From Rhodospirillales bacterium (GTDB lineage Bacteria; Pseudomonadota; Alphaproteobacteria; Rhodospirillales; Casp-alpha2), in contig JANRAT010000179.1 of assembly GCA_030727885.1 (NCBI GenBank), positions 1 to 5,259 on the forward strand: a DNA stretch of 5,259 nucleotides, written 5' to 3'. Below are positions 1 to 5,259 of this stretch, one piece after another. Both the position numbers and the translations under genes were made by a program. The stretch's first letter is position 1. Every line of letters starts with the position of its first letter. The notes below the pieces were generated by a model. It searched no databases, was not told the origin of the DNA, and saw only the letters and a program-made list of their open reading frames with translations.

Positions 1-1000
1 CCTCGTTGGTGCCGGTATCGAACGGTTTGACTTCAAAGGCACCCAGCGGTCCGTTCCAGAGCACCGTGCGGGCCGAGGCCAGACGGCTTTGCAGATCCTT
101 GATGCTGGCAGGCCCGATATCGAGAATCATCATCTCAGCCGGCACATCATCAAGGTCGACCGTCTTCGATGCCGCCCCTTCGGCAAAGGAATCGGCCACG
201 ACACAATCGACCGGCAGCACGATCTCGCAGTTGGCTTTGGCCGCCGCCGCGACGATGGCGCGCGCTTCGTCGGCCATGTCCTTTTCACAAAGCGATTTGC
301 CGATGTCGACGCCGTTGGCATAAAGAAACGTATTGGCCATGCCGCCGCCGATGACGATCTGATCGACCTTCTGCGCGAGGTGGCCCAGCACTGCCATCTT
401 GCTGGACACCTTGGCCCCGCCGACCACGGCAATGACCGGGTGCTTCGGCGTTTCCAGCGCTTCCGACAAGGCTTCGATTTCTGCCTGCATCAGGCGGCCG
501 GCCGCTGACGGCAACAGATGTGCAATGCCTTCGGTAGAGGCATGCGCCCGATGCGCCGCCGAGAAGGCATCGCTGATGAAGATATCGCCGTTGGCGGCGA
601 GCGCCTTGACGAATGCCGGGTCGTTCTTTTCCTCGCCACCATGAAAGCGCAGGTTTTCCAGAACCACGAACCCGCCCATCGGCGTCGCTTCAATGGCAGA
701 ACGGGCGGCATCGCCGATGCAATCACTGGCGAATGCGACCGGCTTGCCGGTGATTTTCGCCAGCGCATCGGCCACCGGCTTCAGGCTCATGTCGGCAACG
801 ACCTGACCCTTGGGGCGTCCGAAGTGCGACAGGATTACGACCTTGGCACCCTTGCCGGCCAGCTCGTTCAGGGTTTCCAGCGCCCGGTCGATGCGGGTCG
901 TATCGGTGATCATGCCGTCACGCATCGGCACGTTGAAATCAACACGGACCAGCACACGCTTGCCGGCGACATCAAGAGCATCAAGGGTCTTTAAAGGCAT
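1..1000 (-). CDS. pgk: Phosphoglycerate kinase, 3'-truncated by the window edge
   Basis: Cytosolic glycolytic and gluconeogenic enzyme that transfers phosphate between 1,3-bisphosphoglycerate and ADP to give 3-phosphoglycerate and ATP. I translated it by hand from the ATG at 1000-998; the frame stays open to the left edge, giving 333 residues of a family usually near 395-400. Visible family motifs are VRVDFNVP (18-25, substrate-binding D21 and N23), R36, SHFGRPKG (58-65), LENLRFH (114-120, R118), DAFSAAHRAHAST (144-156, R151), GGAKVSSK (194-201, nucleotide-side lysines), GGGMANTFL (218-226) and LWNGPLGAFE (314-323). The C-terminal GGGDT-type phosphate loop must lie outside the window. The start is supported by the family-typical N-terminus and a weak GGA Shine-Dalgarno seven bases upstream. 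No terminator is visible between it and the LysE-type gene 24 bases upstream, so cotranscription is plausible. No lesion is seen. The identification is secure. Confidence 0.98.
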   Translation of the reverse strand, partial: MPLKTLDALDVAGKRVLVRVDFNVPMRDGMITDTTRIDRALETLNELAGKGAKVVILSHFGRPKGQVVADMSLKPVADALAKITGKPVAFASDCIGDAARSAIEATPMGGFVVLENLRFHGGEEKNDPAFVKALAANGDIFISDAFSAAHRAHASTEGIAHLLPSAAGRLMQAEIEALSEALETPKHPVIAVVGGAKVSSKMAVLGHLAQKVDQIVIGGGMANTFLYANGVDIGKSLCEKDMADEARAIVAAAAKANCEIVLPVDCVVADSFAEGAASKTVDLDDVPAEMMILDIGPASIKDLQSRLASARTVLWNGPLGAFEVKPFDTGTNE

Positions 1001-1003
1001 GTA

Positions 1004-1018
1004 TTTTTCCAGTCTTGC
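1004..1018 (-). repeat. Short direct repeat, pgk-proximal copy (contains pgk Shine-Dalgarno)
   Basis: In the 24-base gap between the exporter gene and pgk, the minus strand reads GCAAGACTGGAAAAA. The same sequence, with two extra bases (CG) after GCAAG, occurs at 1704-1720 in the spacer on the other side of the exporter gene. Here the GGA of the repeat lies seven bases before the pgk ATG and probably serves as its ribosome-binding site. The match is seen directly in the sequence. Whether it is a shared regulatory element, a remnant of an insertion or duplication, or chance is not known. Confidence 0.5.
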
Positions 1019-1024
1019 TTGAAA

Positions 1025-1648
1025 TCAGGTCTTGGCGATCACGGCACAGCCGGCACCGATCATCACGGTGCCCGCTGTGCGATTGAGGACACGGTTTGCC
1101 CGTTCGGTGCGGAATATCCGGCGCACCTGCTGCGCCGTCAATGCATAACCGACCAGCACACTGATCAGGACGCCAAGCATCGTCGCGGCAATGGCGGCGC
1201 CACCGGCCAGCGTCAATTGGCCGAGATCGGTAAAGGTCGGCAGAAAGCTCAGATAGAAAATGATCACCTTGGGATTGCCGAGAGTCAGAAACAGCCCGCC
1301 CAGAAACGTCCGCATATCCGAGCTGCGGGTTGCAGGCGCCACCGTCGGTGCCGCCGCGCCGGCAATCGGCTGACGCCATGCCCTGATGCCGAGATAGATC
1401 AGATAGGCACCACCGGCCCAGCGGATGACGATGAACAAGTCACCGAGGACACTGGCGATCATGGCGAGCCCGAAGAACGCAAACAGGATATAGACCAGAT
1501 CCCCACACGCGATGCCGAGGATAAACGGCACCGTCGAGCGAAAGCCGAAAGCGATGGAGCGGGCAATCGTTGCGAACACCCCCGGGCCGGGTGCCGCCAT
1601 CCAAATGAAGCTCGCCAGGGCGAGCGAAAGAAGAACGTAAATGTTCAT
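1025..1648 (-). CDS. LysE/RhtB-family amino acid or metabolite exporter
   Basis: Predicted inner-membrane efflux protein of 207 residues, the usual length for the LysE/RhtB/ArgO superfamily (about 200-210). These proteins export amino acids or similar small metabolites. The substrate cannot be read from the sequence, so no gene symbol is given. About six hydrophobic segments are visible: roughly 3-25, 40-62, 68-89, 115-137, 147-172 and 186-204. Family signatures are the APGPG element at 19-23 in the first helix, GDLVY at 49-53, GGAYLIYLGIRAWR at 79-92 and GNPKVIIFYLSFLP at 124-137. A polar, Ala/Pro-rich loop at about 93-113 separates the two helical halves, as is typical. The ATG at 1648 gives the standard family N-terminus, although the Shine-Dalgarno is poor. 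It lies between ccmI and pgk on the same strand, with 81 and 24 bases on either side. No functional link to either neighbour is evident. Confidence 0.9.
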   Translation of the reverse strand: MNIYVLLSLALASFIWMAAPGPGVFATIARSIAFGFRSTVPFILGIACGDLVYILFAFFGLAMIASVLGDLFIVIRWAGGAYLIYLGIRAWRQPIAGAAAPTVAPATRSSDMRTFLGGLFLTLGNPKVIIFYLSFLPTFTDLGQLTLAGGAAIAATMLGVLISVLVGYALTAQQVRRIFRTERANRVLNRTAGTVMIGAGCAVIAKT

Positions 1649-1682
1649 TTCAGCTCAAACTTTCGATGACCAATGCGCCGTC

Positions 1683-1711
1683 TTTATAAAAGCACGGAAC
1701 CGGTTTTTCCA
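1683..1711 (-). promoter_or_regulatory. Candidate sigma70-like promoter for the exporter gene (possibly also pgk)
   Basis: On the minus strand, TGGAAA at 1711-1706 (four of six matches to the TTGACA -35 consensus) is followed after a 17-base spacer by TATAAA at 1688-1683 (five of six matches to TATAAT). The -10 element ends 34 bases before the exporter ATG. The local T/A-rich block stands out in otherwise GC-rich DNA. The -35 match is weak and overlaps the short repeat, so this is only a candidate. Confidence 0.3.
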
Positions 1712-1720
1712 GTCGCTTGC
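1704..1720 (-). repeat. Short direct repeat, ccmI-proximal copy
   Basis: The minus strand reads GCAAGCGACTGGAAAAA, matching GCAAGACTGGAAAAA at 1004-1018 except for a two-base insertion. The 11 bases GACTGGAAAAA are identical in both. The two copies sit about 700 bases apart in the same orientation and bracket the exporter gene closely, each in a spacer where little else is present. This copy is not next to a start codon, so it cannot be a ribosome-binding site here. It overlaps the candidate -35 element. Confidence 0.5.
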
Positions 1721-1730
1721 AGTCTCGGTT

Positions 1731-2909
1731 CTACTGAAGGGCCTTGAGCTTTGCTCTGGCCTCGGTCGCCTTGTCGGTTTCGCCAAGCACCTCATAAGCA
1801 CGGATCAACCGCTCCCACCCTGCCTTGTCCGTGGGATCTTCCTTGAGCTTGTCGGCCAGCCTCGCGACCATCGAGCGGATGAAGCTCATGCGCTCTTCCG
1901 GTGTCATCTGTCCTGCAGCTTCGATATCCTGCTTGTTCGGTCCCGGGGCCGTCGGTGCAGCAGACGGCGCCGCCGTTGATGCCGCAGTTTCGGCCGGCAG
2001 CGACGCCGCCATACCTTTGGCAAGACCAAGCGCCGTTTCGCTGGGCTGCAGATCGGAAACCTTGAATCCGCCCTCGTCGGCGGCACGGGCAATCTGTGCC
2101 TTCACGGCTTCGGCAAACGGAGCCCCCTTCGGCTGAATGGCCAGCAGATCGGTCCATATCTGAGCGGCCCCGCGAAGATCGCCGCCCATCGCCTTGTCGA
2201 GACCGATGTAGAACCACGGCTTCGGCAACAGCGGATCCTTTTCGCGGGCTTCGACAAAATCTGCGAAGATTTCCGGTGTGAACTTTCCGTCCGTCGCCAT
2301 CAGTCTGGCTTCGGCCCAGTCGGCCAGCAGGCCGGGGACACGCCCGATCAGTTTCGTCGCCCGTTCGTATGCCGCCGCCGATTTTCTGGATTCGCCAAGC
2401 TCGGCATAAGTCCGGCCCAGCAAGACCCAACCTTTCGGGTCATTGGGATCTTGCTGCAGTTTCTCTTCAAGCTTGCCGACCAGCTGGTTGATCGCCTGAT
2501 TCTCCGGGGAACCGGCAGCGGCTGAATGAACATCGGTCCGCCCGACCAGCGGGAAATCCGGCATCGATGGTGAGCCCGTCCTGAGATAGAACGCGAGGGC
2601 AATCGCCGGCAACGCGGCAACGGCGATGATGATCGGCAGCTTGCTGCCTTTTGCCGGTGCCGTTTTCTGATTTTCGGCGTCCTCGCCAGCGGCCAGCAAG
2701 CGGCGCTGCACTTCCAGCCGGGCGGCGTCCGCTTCACTTGCGGCAATCCGCCCCGCTGCAGTATCGCGCTCCAGCTCGATCAGTTGGTCCTTGTAGACAT
2801 TGATATCGTATTCGGCCCGGCTGACGGCATCGCGATGCGACAGAAATAACGGCACCAGCAGTGCAGCGACCACGATCAGGGTCAGCAATCCGGCTATGAT
2901 CCAGAACAT
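1731..2909 (-). CDS. ccmI: Cytochrome c maturation protein CcmI (CycH), TPR apocytochrome chaperone
   Basis: Inner-membrane protein of System I that binds the C-terminus of apocytochrome c in the periplasm and delivers it to the CcmF/CcmH haem ligation complex. It has 392 residues from the ATG at 2909. The layout is TM1 at about 2-23, then a cytoplasmic helical loop carrying the CcmI hallmark (YDINVYKDQLIELERD, 34-49, and ARLEVQRRLLA, 63-73), TM2 at about 91-109, and a periplasmic part. The periplasmic part has TPR-like repeats near 158-191 and 229-261, an Ala/Pro-rich linker at about 301-324, and a conserved C-terminal module (334-392) with another TPR-like helix pair. A TTG one codon upstream (2912) would give a 393-residue version. 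I prefer ATG because it forms a TGATG overlap with ccmH identical to the one between dsbE and ccmH, and GAGGA lies nine bases upstream. It is separate from CcmH, as in many alphaproteobacteria, whereas the E. coli protein is fused. Confidence 0.96.
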   Translation of the reverse strand: MFWIIAGLLTLIVVAALLVPLFLSHRDAVSRAEYDINVYKDQLIELERDTAAGRIAASEADAARLEVQRRLLAAGEDAENQKTAPAKGSKLPIIIAVAALPAIALAFYLRTGSPSMPDFPLVGRTDVHSAAAGSPENQAINQLVGKLEEKLQQDPNDPKGWVLLGRTYAELGESRKSAAAYERATKLIGRVPGLLADWAEARLMATDGKFTPEIFADFVEAREKDPLLPKPWFYIGLDKAMGGDLRGAAQIWTDLLAIQPKGAPFAEAVKAQIARAADEGGFKVSDLQPSETALGLAKGMAASLPAETAASTAAPSAAPTAPGPNKQDIEAAGQMTPEERMSFIRSMVARLADKLKEDPTDKAGWERLIRAYEVLGETDKATEARAKLKALQ

Positions 2910-2923
2910 CAACCCTGATCCTC
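2907..2923 (-). promoter_or_regulatory. ccmI ribosome-binding site and TGATG coupling junction
   Basis: Inside the end of ccmH the minus strand has GAGGA at 2923-2919, nine bases before the ccmI ATG (2909-2907), and a second AGGG at 2916-2913. The ccmH stop TGA (2911-2909) shares its last base with the ccmI ATG. This arrangement favours termination-reinitiation coupling and supports ATG over the neighbouring TTG as the start. Confidence 0.65.
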
Positions 2924-3406
2924 ATCCAACAGGCGGGCCAGCTTTTGCTTTTCCGCATCACTGAGTGCCGCCGGCTTGCCGCTGCCATCTGCACCGGGTG
3001 CCGGGCTGCGGCGATAGAACATGACCAGCACAAAAATGCCAAAAATAATGAAAACCGCCGGGCCAAACCACAGAACATAGGTCTTCAGTTTGAACGGCGG
3101 GTTGAGCAGAACAAAATCGCCGTAGCGCGACACCACATAGGCAATGACATCCTCGTTGCTGTCACCGGCAACGATACGATCACGGACAAGAACCCGGAGA
3201 TCGCGCGCCAGATCGGCATCGGAATCATCAATCGACTGGTTCTGGCAGACCAGGCAACGCAGCTCCCGACCGACTTCGCGGGCGCGCGCTTCAAGCGCCG
3301 GATCTTTGAGAATTTCCTTGGGGTCCACCGCCAATGCCGGCGAGGCCATAAACAGCACCACGAGAAGGCTGAGCAGAATGGATTTCAGGGGGTTCAATAT
3401 ACGCAT
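2909..3406 (-). CDS. ccmH: Cytochrome c maturation protein CcmH (CycL/Ccl2)
   Basis: Membrane-anchored periplasmic thiol oxidoreductase of System I that helps reduce the CXXCH cysteines of apocytochrome c and works with CcmF and CcmI during haem attachment. It has 165 residues, typical for stand-alone CcmH. An N-terminal signal peptide is clear (hydrophobic 7-22, likely cleavage after ALA at 24-26). The family motif LRCLVCQNQSIDDSDADLA starts at residue 49, with redox cysteines C51 and C54. The three-helix domain follows with RDLR (68-71) and YVVSRYGDFVLLNPP (90-104). One transmembrane anchor is at about 110-130, followed by a short polar cytoplasmic tail. The ATG at 3406 overlaps the upstream dsbE stop by one base (TGATG), and GAGGG lies six bases before it (3417-3413). 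The stop in turn overlaps the ccmI start. It lacks the C-terminal TPR region of the E. coli protein, which is encoded here by ccmI. Confidence 0.97.
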   Translation of the reverse strand: MRILNPLKSILLSLLVVLFMASPALAVDPKEILKDPALEARAREVGRELRCLVCQNQSIDDSDADLARDLRVLVRDRIVAGDSNEDVIAYVVSRYGDFVLLNPPFKLKTYVLWFGPAVFIIFGIFVLVMFYRRSPAPGADGSGKPAALSDAEKQKLARLLDEDQG

Positions 3407-3417
3407 CAGCCGCCCTC
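3404..3417 (-). promoter_or_regulatory. ccmH ribosome-binding site and TGATG coupling junction
   Basis: GAGGG at 3417-3413 on the minus strand lies six bases before the ccmH ATG at 3406-3404, within the last codons of dsbE. The dsbE stop TGA (3408-3406) shares one base with that ATG. The same one-base overlap recurs at ccmH/ccmI, which points to coupled translation of three consecutive assembly factors. Confidence 0.65.
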
Positions 3418-3951
3418 GCCCTTCAGATGATCGATCAGCGGCTTCAGGGTACCCGACCAGACTTCATCGGTGATCGGGCCGATGTGCTTGTATCGGATAA
3501 TGCCCTGCTTATCGACGACGAATGTTTCCGGCGCACCGGTAACACCAAAGGCAATCGCTGCACGTGAATTCGGATCATCGCCGATCAGGGTGTAAGGATC
3601 GCCATGCCGTTGCAACCATGTCGGTCCAGCCTGTCGGTCCGGTTCGCGCCAGTCGATACCATGTACCGGCACGGCATTGGTTTTCTTGAGCTGCATCAAA
3701 TACGGATGTTCGACCCGGCACGCCACGCACCACGATCCGAACACGTTGACCAGCGACACCGAGCCGATCAGGTCGGTATTCGAAAATCCCTTGTCGTCGC
3801 GGCCTTCAAGCCCCGGCAGTGAAAATGCCGGACCCGGTTTGCCTTCAAGCATGTTCGGCAACTTGTGCGGATCAAGGCCGAGACCGATCAGCAGATAAGT
3901 TCCGATCAGCAGAAACGCGGCCAGCGGCAGAATGAAGATTAGACGTTTCAT
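3406..3951 (-). CDS. ccmG: Thiol:disulfide interchange protein DsbE/CcmG (CycY)
   Basis: Membrane-tethered periplasmic thioredoxin-like protein that receives electrons from CcdA/DsbD and passes them towards CcmH or apocytochrome c, keeping the haem-binding cysteines reduced. It has 181 residues, normal for the family. An uncleaved N-terminal anchor spans about 4-24, followed by a linker, LEGKPGPAFSLPGLEG (35-50) as the thioredoxin-fold entry strand, and the active site FGSWCVACRVEHP (71-83) with C75 and C78. The family's acidic GIDWRE segment is at 98-103, and the cis-proline loop GVTGAPETFVVD is at 136-147 (P141). The active-site dipeptide is Val-Ala; many CcmG proteins have WCPxC or WCVPC. 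The ATG at 3951 is seven bases after the ccmF stop, and its Shine-Dalgarno is weak (CGGAA far upstream), so it may depend on ribosomes arriving from ccmF. It is followed immediately by ccmH. Confidence 0.96.
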   Translation of the reverse strand: MKRLIFILPLAAFLLIGTYLLIGLGLDPHKLPNMLEGKPGPAFSLPGLEGRDDKGFSNTDLIGSVSLVNVFGSWCVACRVEHPYLMQLKKTNAVPVHGIDWREPDRQAGPTWLQRHGDPYTLIGDDPNSRAAIAFGVTGAPETFVVDKQGIIRYKHIGPITDEVWSGTLKPLIDHLKGEGG

Positions 3952-3958
3952 CTATGCG

Positions 3959-5259
3959 CTATTCCGCCGGCTGTGCATGTGCAGGGATGGCGGATCTTTT
4001 CGGCGCACCGATCCTGAAGCGCCGGTCCGACAGTGAAAGCACACCACCCAGAACCATCGTCAGCGCACCGATCCACATCCACACCACCAGCGGATTGAAA
4101 TAGATCCGGGTGACGAACGAGCCGTCCTTGTTGGCGTCACCGATCACCGCATAAAGATCGCCACTCAGCATCGTATAAATGCCGGCTTCGGTGGTCGGCA
4201 TCTGCCGCACCGGATAAATGCGTTTTTCCGGATTGAGGATCGCCACCGGCTTGCCGTCCCGCGTCACCGTGAAGTGACCTTCGGTGATCATGTAGTTCGG
4301 CCCCTGTTTTTCCTCAGCACCCTTAAAAAGAAAATCGTATCCCGCAACCTGAACTGTATCGCCGGGCGCCATGCTCTGCACCTTCTCGACTTTCCAGGCA
4401 CCGGCACCGGTAACACCGGCAACGGCCAGTGCCAGCCCCAGATGCGCCAGCGTCATGCCCCAGCTGGAGCGCGGCAGATGCCAGAACCGGCGCAGCGATT
4501 CGCCAGGCGGAATTCTGAACAGCCTGATCCGCTCGGCCAGTTCCGCCAGCGTACCGGTAATCAGCCACGTGGCAATCGCAACGCCGACGATGCCCCAGGG
4601 TGAGCGGTCTGCGTAATACGACCAGGCGACAACGGCCATGACCAGAGCCAACCCCATCGACAGCCACAGGGTTTTCAGCGCGCGACCAAGATCGCCGCGC
4701 TTCCAGGCCAGCAACGGGCCGACCGCCATCGCCGCAACCATCGGCGTCATCAGCGGAATGAACACTGCATTGAAGAACGGCGGGCCGACGGAAATCTTGT
4801 CTTCGCCGTTCGACACGGCATCAATGAACAACGGATAGAGCGTACCCAGCAGAACCACGCCGGCTGCCGTCCCCATCAGAAGATTGTTCAGCAGCAACGC
4901 CCCTTCGCGGGAAATCGGCTGGAACAGGCCGGTGCTTTTAAGCTGCGGTGCGCGCCATGCATAGAGCGCGAACGAGCCGCCGATGACGATCAGCAGCAAC
5001 GCCAGAATGAACACGCCGCGTTCGGGGTCGGTGGCAAAGGCATGCACCGATGTCAGCACGCCCGAGCGCACCAGGAACGTCCCCAGCAGCGAAAATGAAA
5101 AGGCGATGATCGCCAGCAAAACGGTCCACGCTTTCATGGTGTCGCGCTTTTCCAGCACGACACACGAATGCAGCAAGGCTGTGCCGACAAGCCACGGCAT
5201 GAACGAGGCGTTTTCAACCGGGTCCCAGAACCAGAAACCGCCCCAACCCAGCTCGTAAT
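3959..5259 (-). CDS. ccmF: Cytochrome c haem lyase subunit CcmF (CycK), N-terminal part outside the window
   Basis: Large polytopic inner-membrane protein that takes haem from holo-CcmE and, with CcmH and CcmI, attaches it covalently to apocytochrome c. The frame is open to the right edge; 432 complete codons remain of a family usually about 640-670 residues, so roughly the first third is missing. The tryptophan-rich WWD haem-handling motif (WGGFWFWDPVENASFMPWL) is at the very start, covering about 5242-5190. A conserved His follows in TALLHS, and another in TSVHAFATDPERG (His codon 5044-5042), a likely haem-ligand position. Several transmembrane segments come next, including a possible b-haem helix with MTLAHLGLAL. 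Then a soluble periplasmic domain (GDTVQVAGYDFLF through YNP-like YFNPLVVW) precedes the last transmembrane helix and a polar tail. An internal Met at 5200 is not the start, because homology continues upstream without interruption. The TAG stop at 3961-3959 is seven bases before ccmG. Confidence 0.97.
   Translation of the reverse strand, partial: YELGWGGFWFWDPVENASFMPWLVGTALLHSCVVLEKRDTMKAWTVLLAIIAFSFSLLGTFLVRSGVLTSVHAFATDPERGVFILALLLIVIGGSFALYAWRAPQLKSTGLFQPISREGALLLNNLLMGTAAGVVLLGTLYPLFIDAVSNGEDKISVGPPFFNAVFIPLMTPMVAAMAVGPLLAWKRGDLGRALKTLWLSMGLALVMAVVAWSYYADRSPWGIVGVAIATWLITGTLAELAERIRLFRIPPGESLRRFWHLPRSSWGMTLAHLGLALAVAGVTGAGAWKVEKVQSMAPGDTVQVAGYDFLFKGAEEKQGPNYMITEGHFTVTRDGKPVAILNPEKRIYPVRQMPTTEAGIYTMLSGDLYAVIGDANKDGSFVTRIYFNPLVVWMWIGALTMVLGGVLSLSDRRFRIGAPKRSAIPAHAQPAE

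Larger units (their letters stand above)
1649..1730. other. Spacer between ccmI and the exporter gene
   Basis: This is the largest non-coding gap in the window, at about 80 bases. It holds a candidate sigma70-like promoter for the exporter gene (1683-1711) and one copy of the short repeat also found before pgk. I do not see a convincing intrinsic terminator for the ccm operon: the imperfect palindrome GGAAAAACCGGTTCC has essentially no loop and no following T-run. Some read-through from ccmI is therefore likely. Confidence 0.6.

Noticed and set aside
89..994. Long plus-strand open frames of 139 and 158 codons opposite pgk
   Set aside because: They lie wholly antisense to a well-supported pgk. 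Their translations have no recognisable domain and are explained by the GC-rich codon pattern of the true gene.
1019..1669. A 216-codon plus-strand open frame opposite the exporter gene
   Set aside because: Its translation is highly charged and low in hydrophobic residues, as expected for the complement of a membrane-protein gene. The minus-strand LysE frame has clear family motifs and correct length.
1692..1710. Imperfect palindrome GGAAAAACCGGTTCC after ccmI as a possible terminator
   Set aside because: The symmetry is centred on CCGG with no loop, and no T-run follows on the transcribed strand, so it does not resemble an intrinsic terminator.
1792..2746. Alternative minus-strand frames of 212 and 132 codons inside ccmI
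   Set aside because: They are out of frame within ccmI and Arg/Gly/Ser-rich. The ccmI frame keeps its conserved motifs from end to end, so there is no frameshift to explain.
2945..3473. Plus-strand open frames of 161 and 109 codons opposite ccmH
   Set aside because: They are antisense shadows with no recognisable features. The ccmH frame has a signal peptide, the LRCxxCQN motif and a membrane anchor.
5198..5200. The ATG at 5200 as a ccmF start
   Set aside because: It falls inside the conserved motif ENASFMPWL. The upstream codons up to the right edge encode the WWD motif, so the gene continues beyond the window.

Overview
The window looks like chromosomal housekeeping DNA from a GC-rich proteobacterium, most likely an alphaproteobacterium. 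The evidence is the codon use (third positions mostly G or C), separate ccmH and ccmI genes rather than the fused gene of Escherichia coli, and the wording of the cytochrome c maturation (Ccm) and phosphoglycerate kinase proteins. I cannot name the genus. All six genes lie on the minus strand, so transcription runs from high to low coordinates, and there is almost no non-coding DNA.

Right part (1731-5259): the distal half of a System I cytochrome c maturation operon, in the order ccmF (cut by the right edge), ccmG/dsbE, ccmH, ccmI. CcmF is the haem lyase core. CcmG and CcmH handle the thiol chemistry that keeps the apocytochrome CXXCH cysteines reduced. CcmI is the TPR chaperone that holds apocytochrome c for CcmF/CcmH. 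The genes are tightly coupled: a 7-base gap between ccmF and ccmG, then two identical one-base TGATG stop/start overlaps at ccmG/ccmH and ccmH/ccmI. Genes for the earlier steps (ccmABCDE) would be expected beyond the right edge.

Middle (1001-1730): an 81-base spacer after ccmI with a weak candidate promoter, a LysE/RhtB-family exporter gene, then a 24-base spacer. Both spacers flanking the exporter gene carry the same short sequence (an 11-base exact match plus 4 more bases after a 2-base indel), which is the least explained detail in the window.

Left part (1-1000): pgk, phosphoglycerate kinase, with 333 codons present and its C-terminus beyond the left edge. It starts just after the exporter gene and may be cotranscribed with it.

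I see no RNA genes, insertion sequences, CRISPR arrays, phage genes or unrecognised protein families, and nothing that looks like a previously undescribed system. The points worth checking are small: the repeat around the exporter gene, the ccm-lysE-pgk linkage, the CcmG active-site dipeptide and the ccmI start codon.
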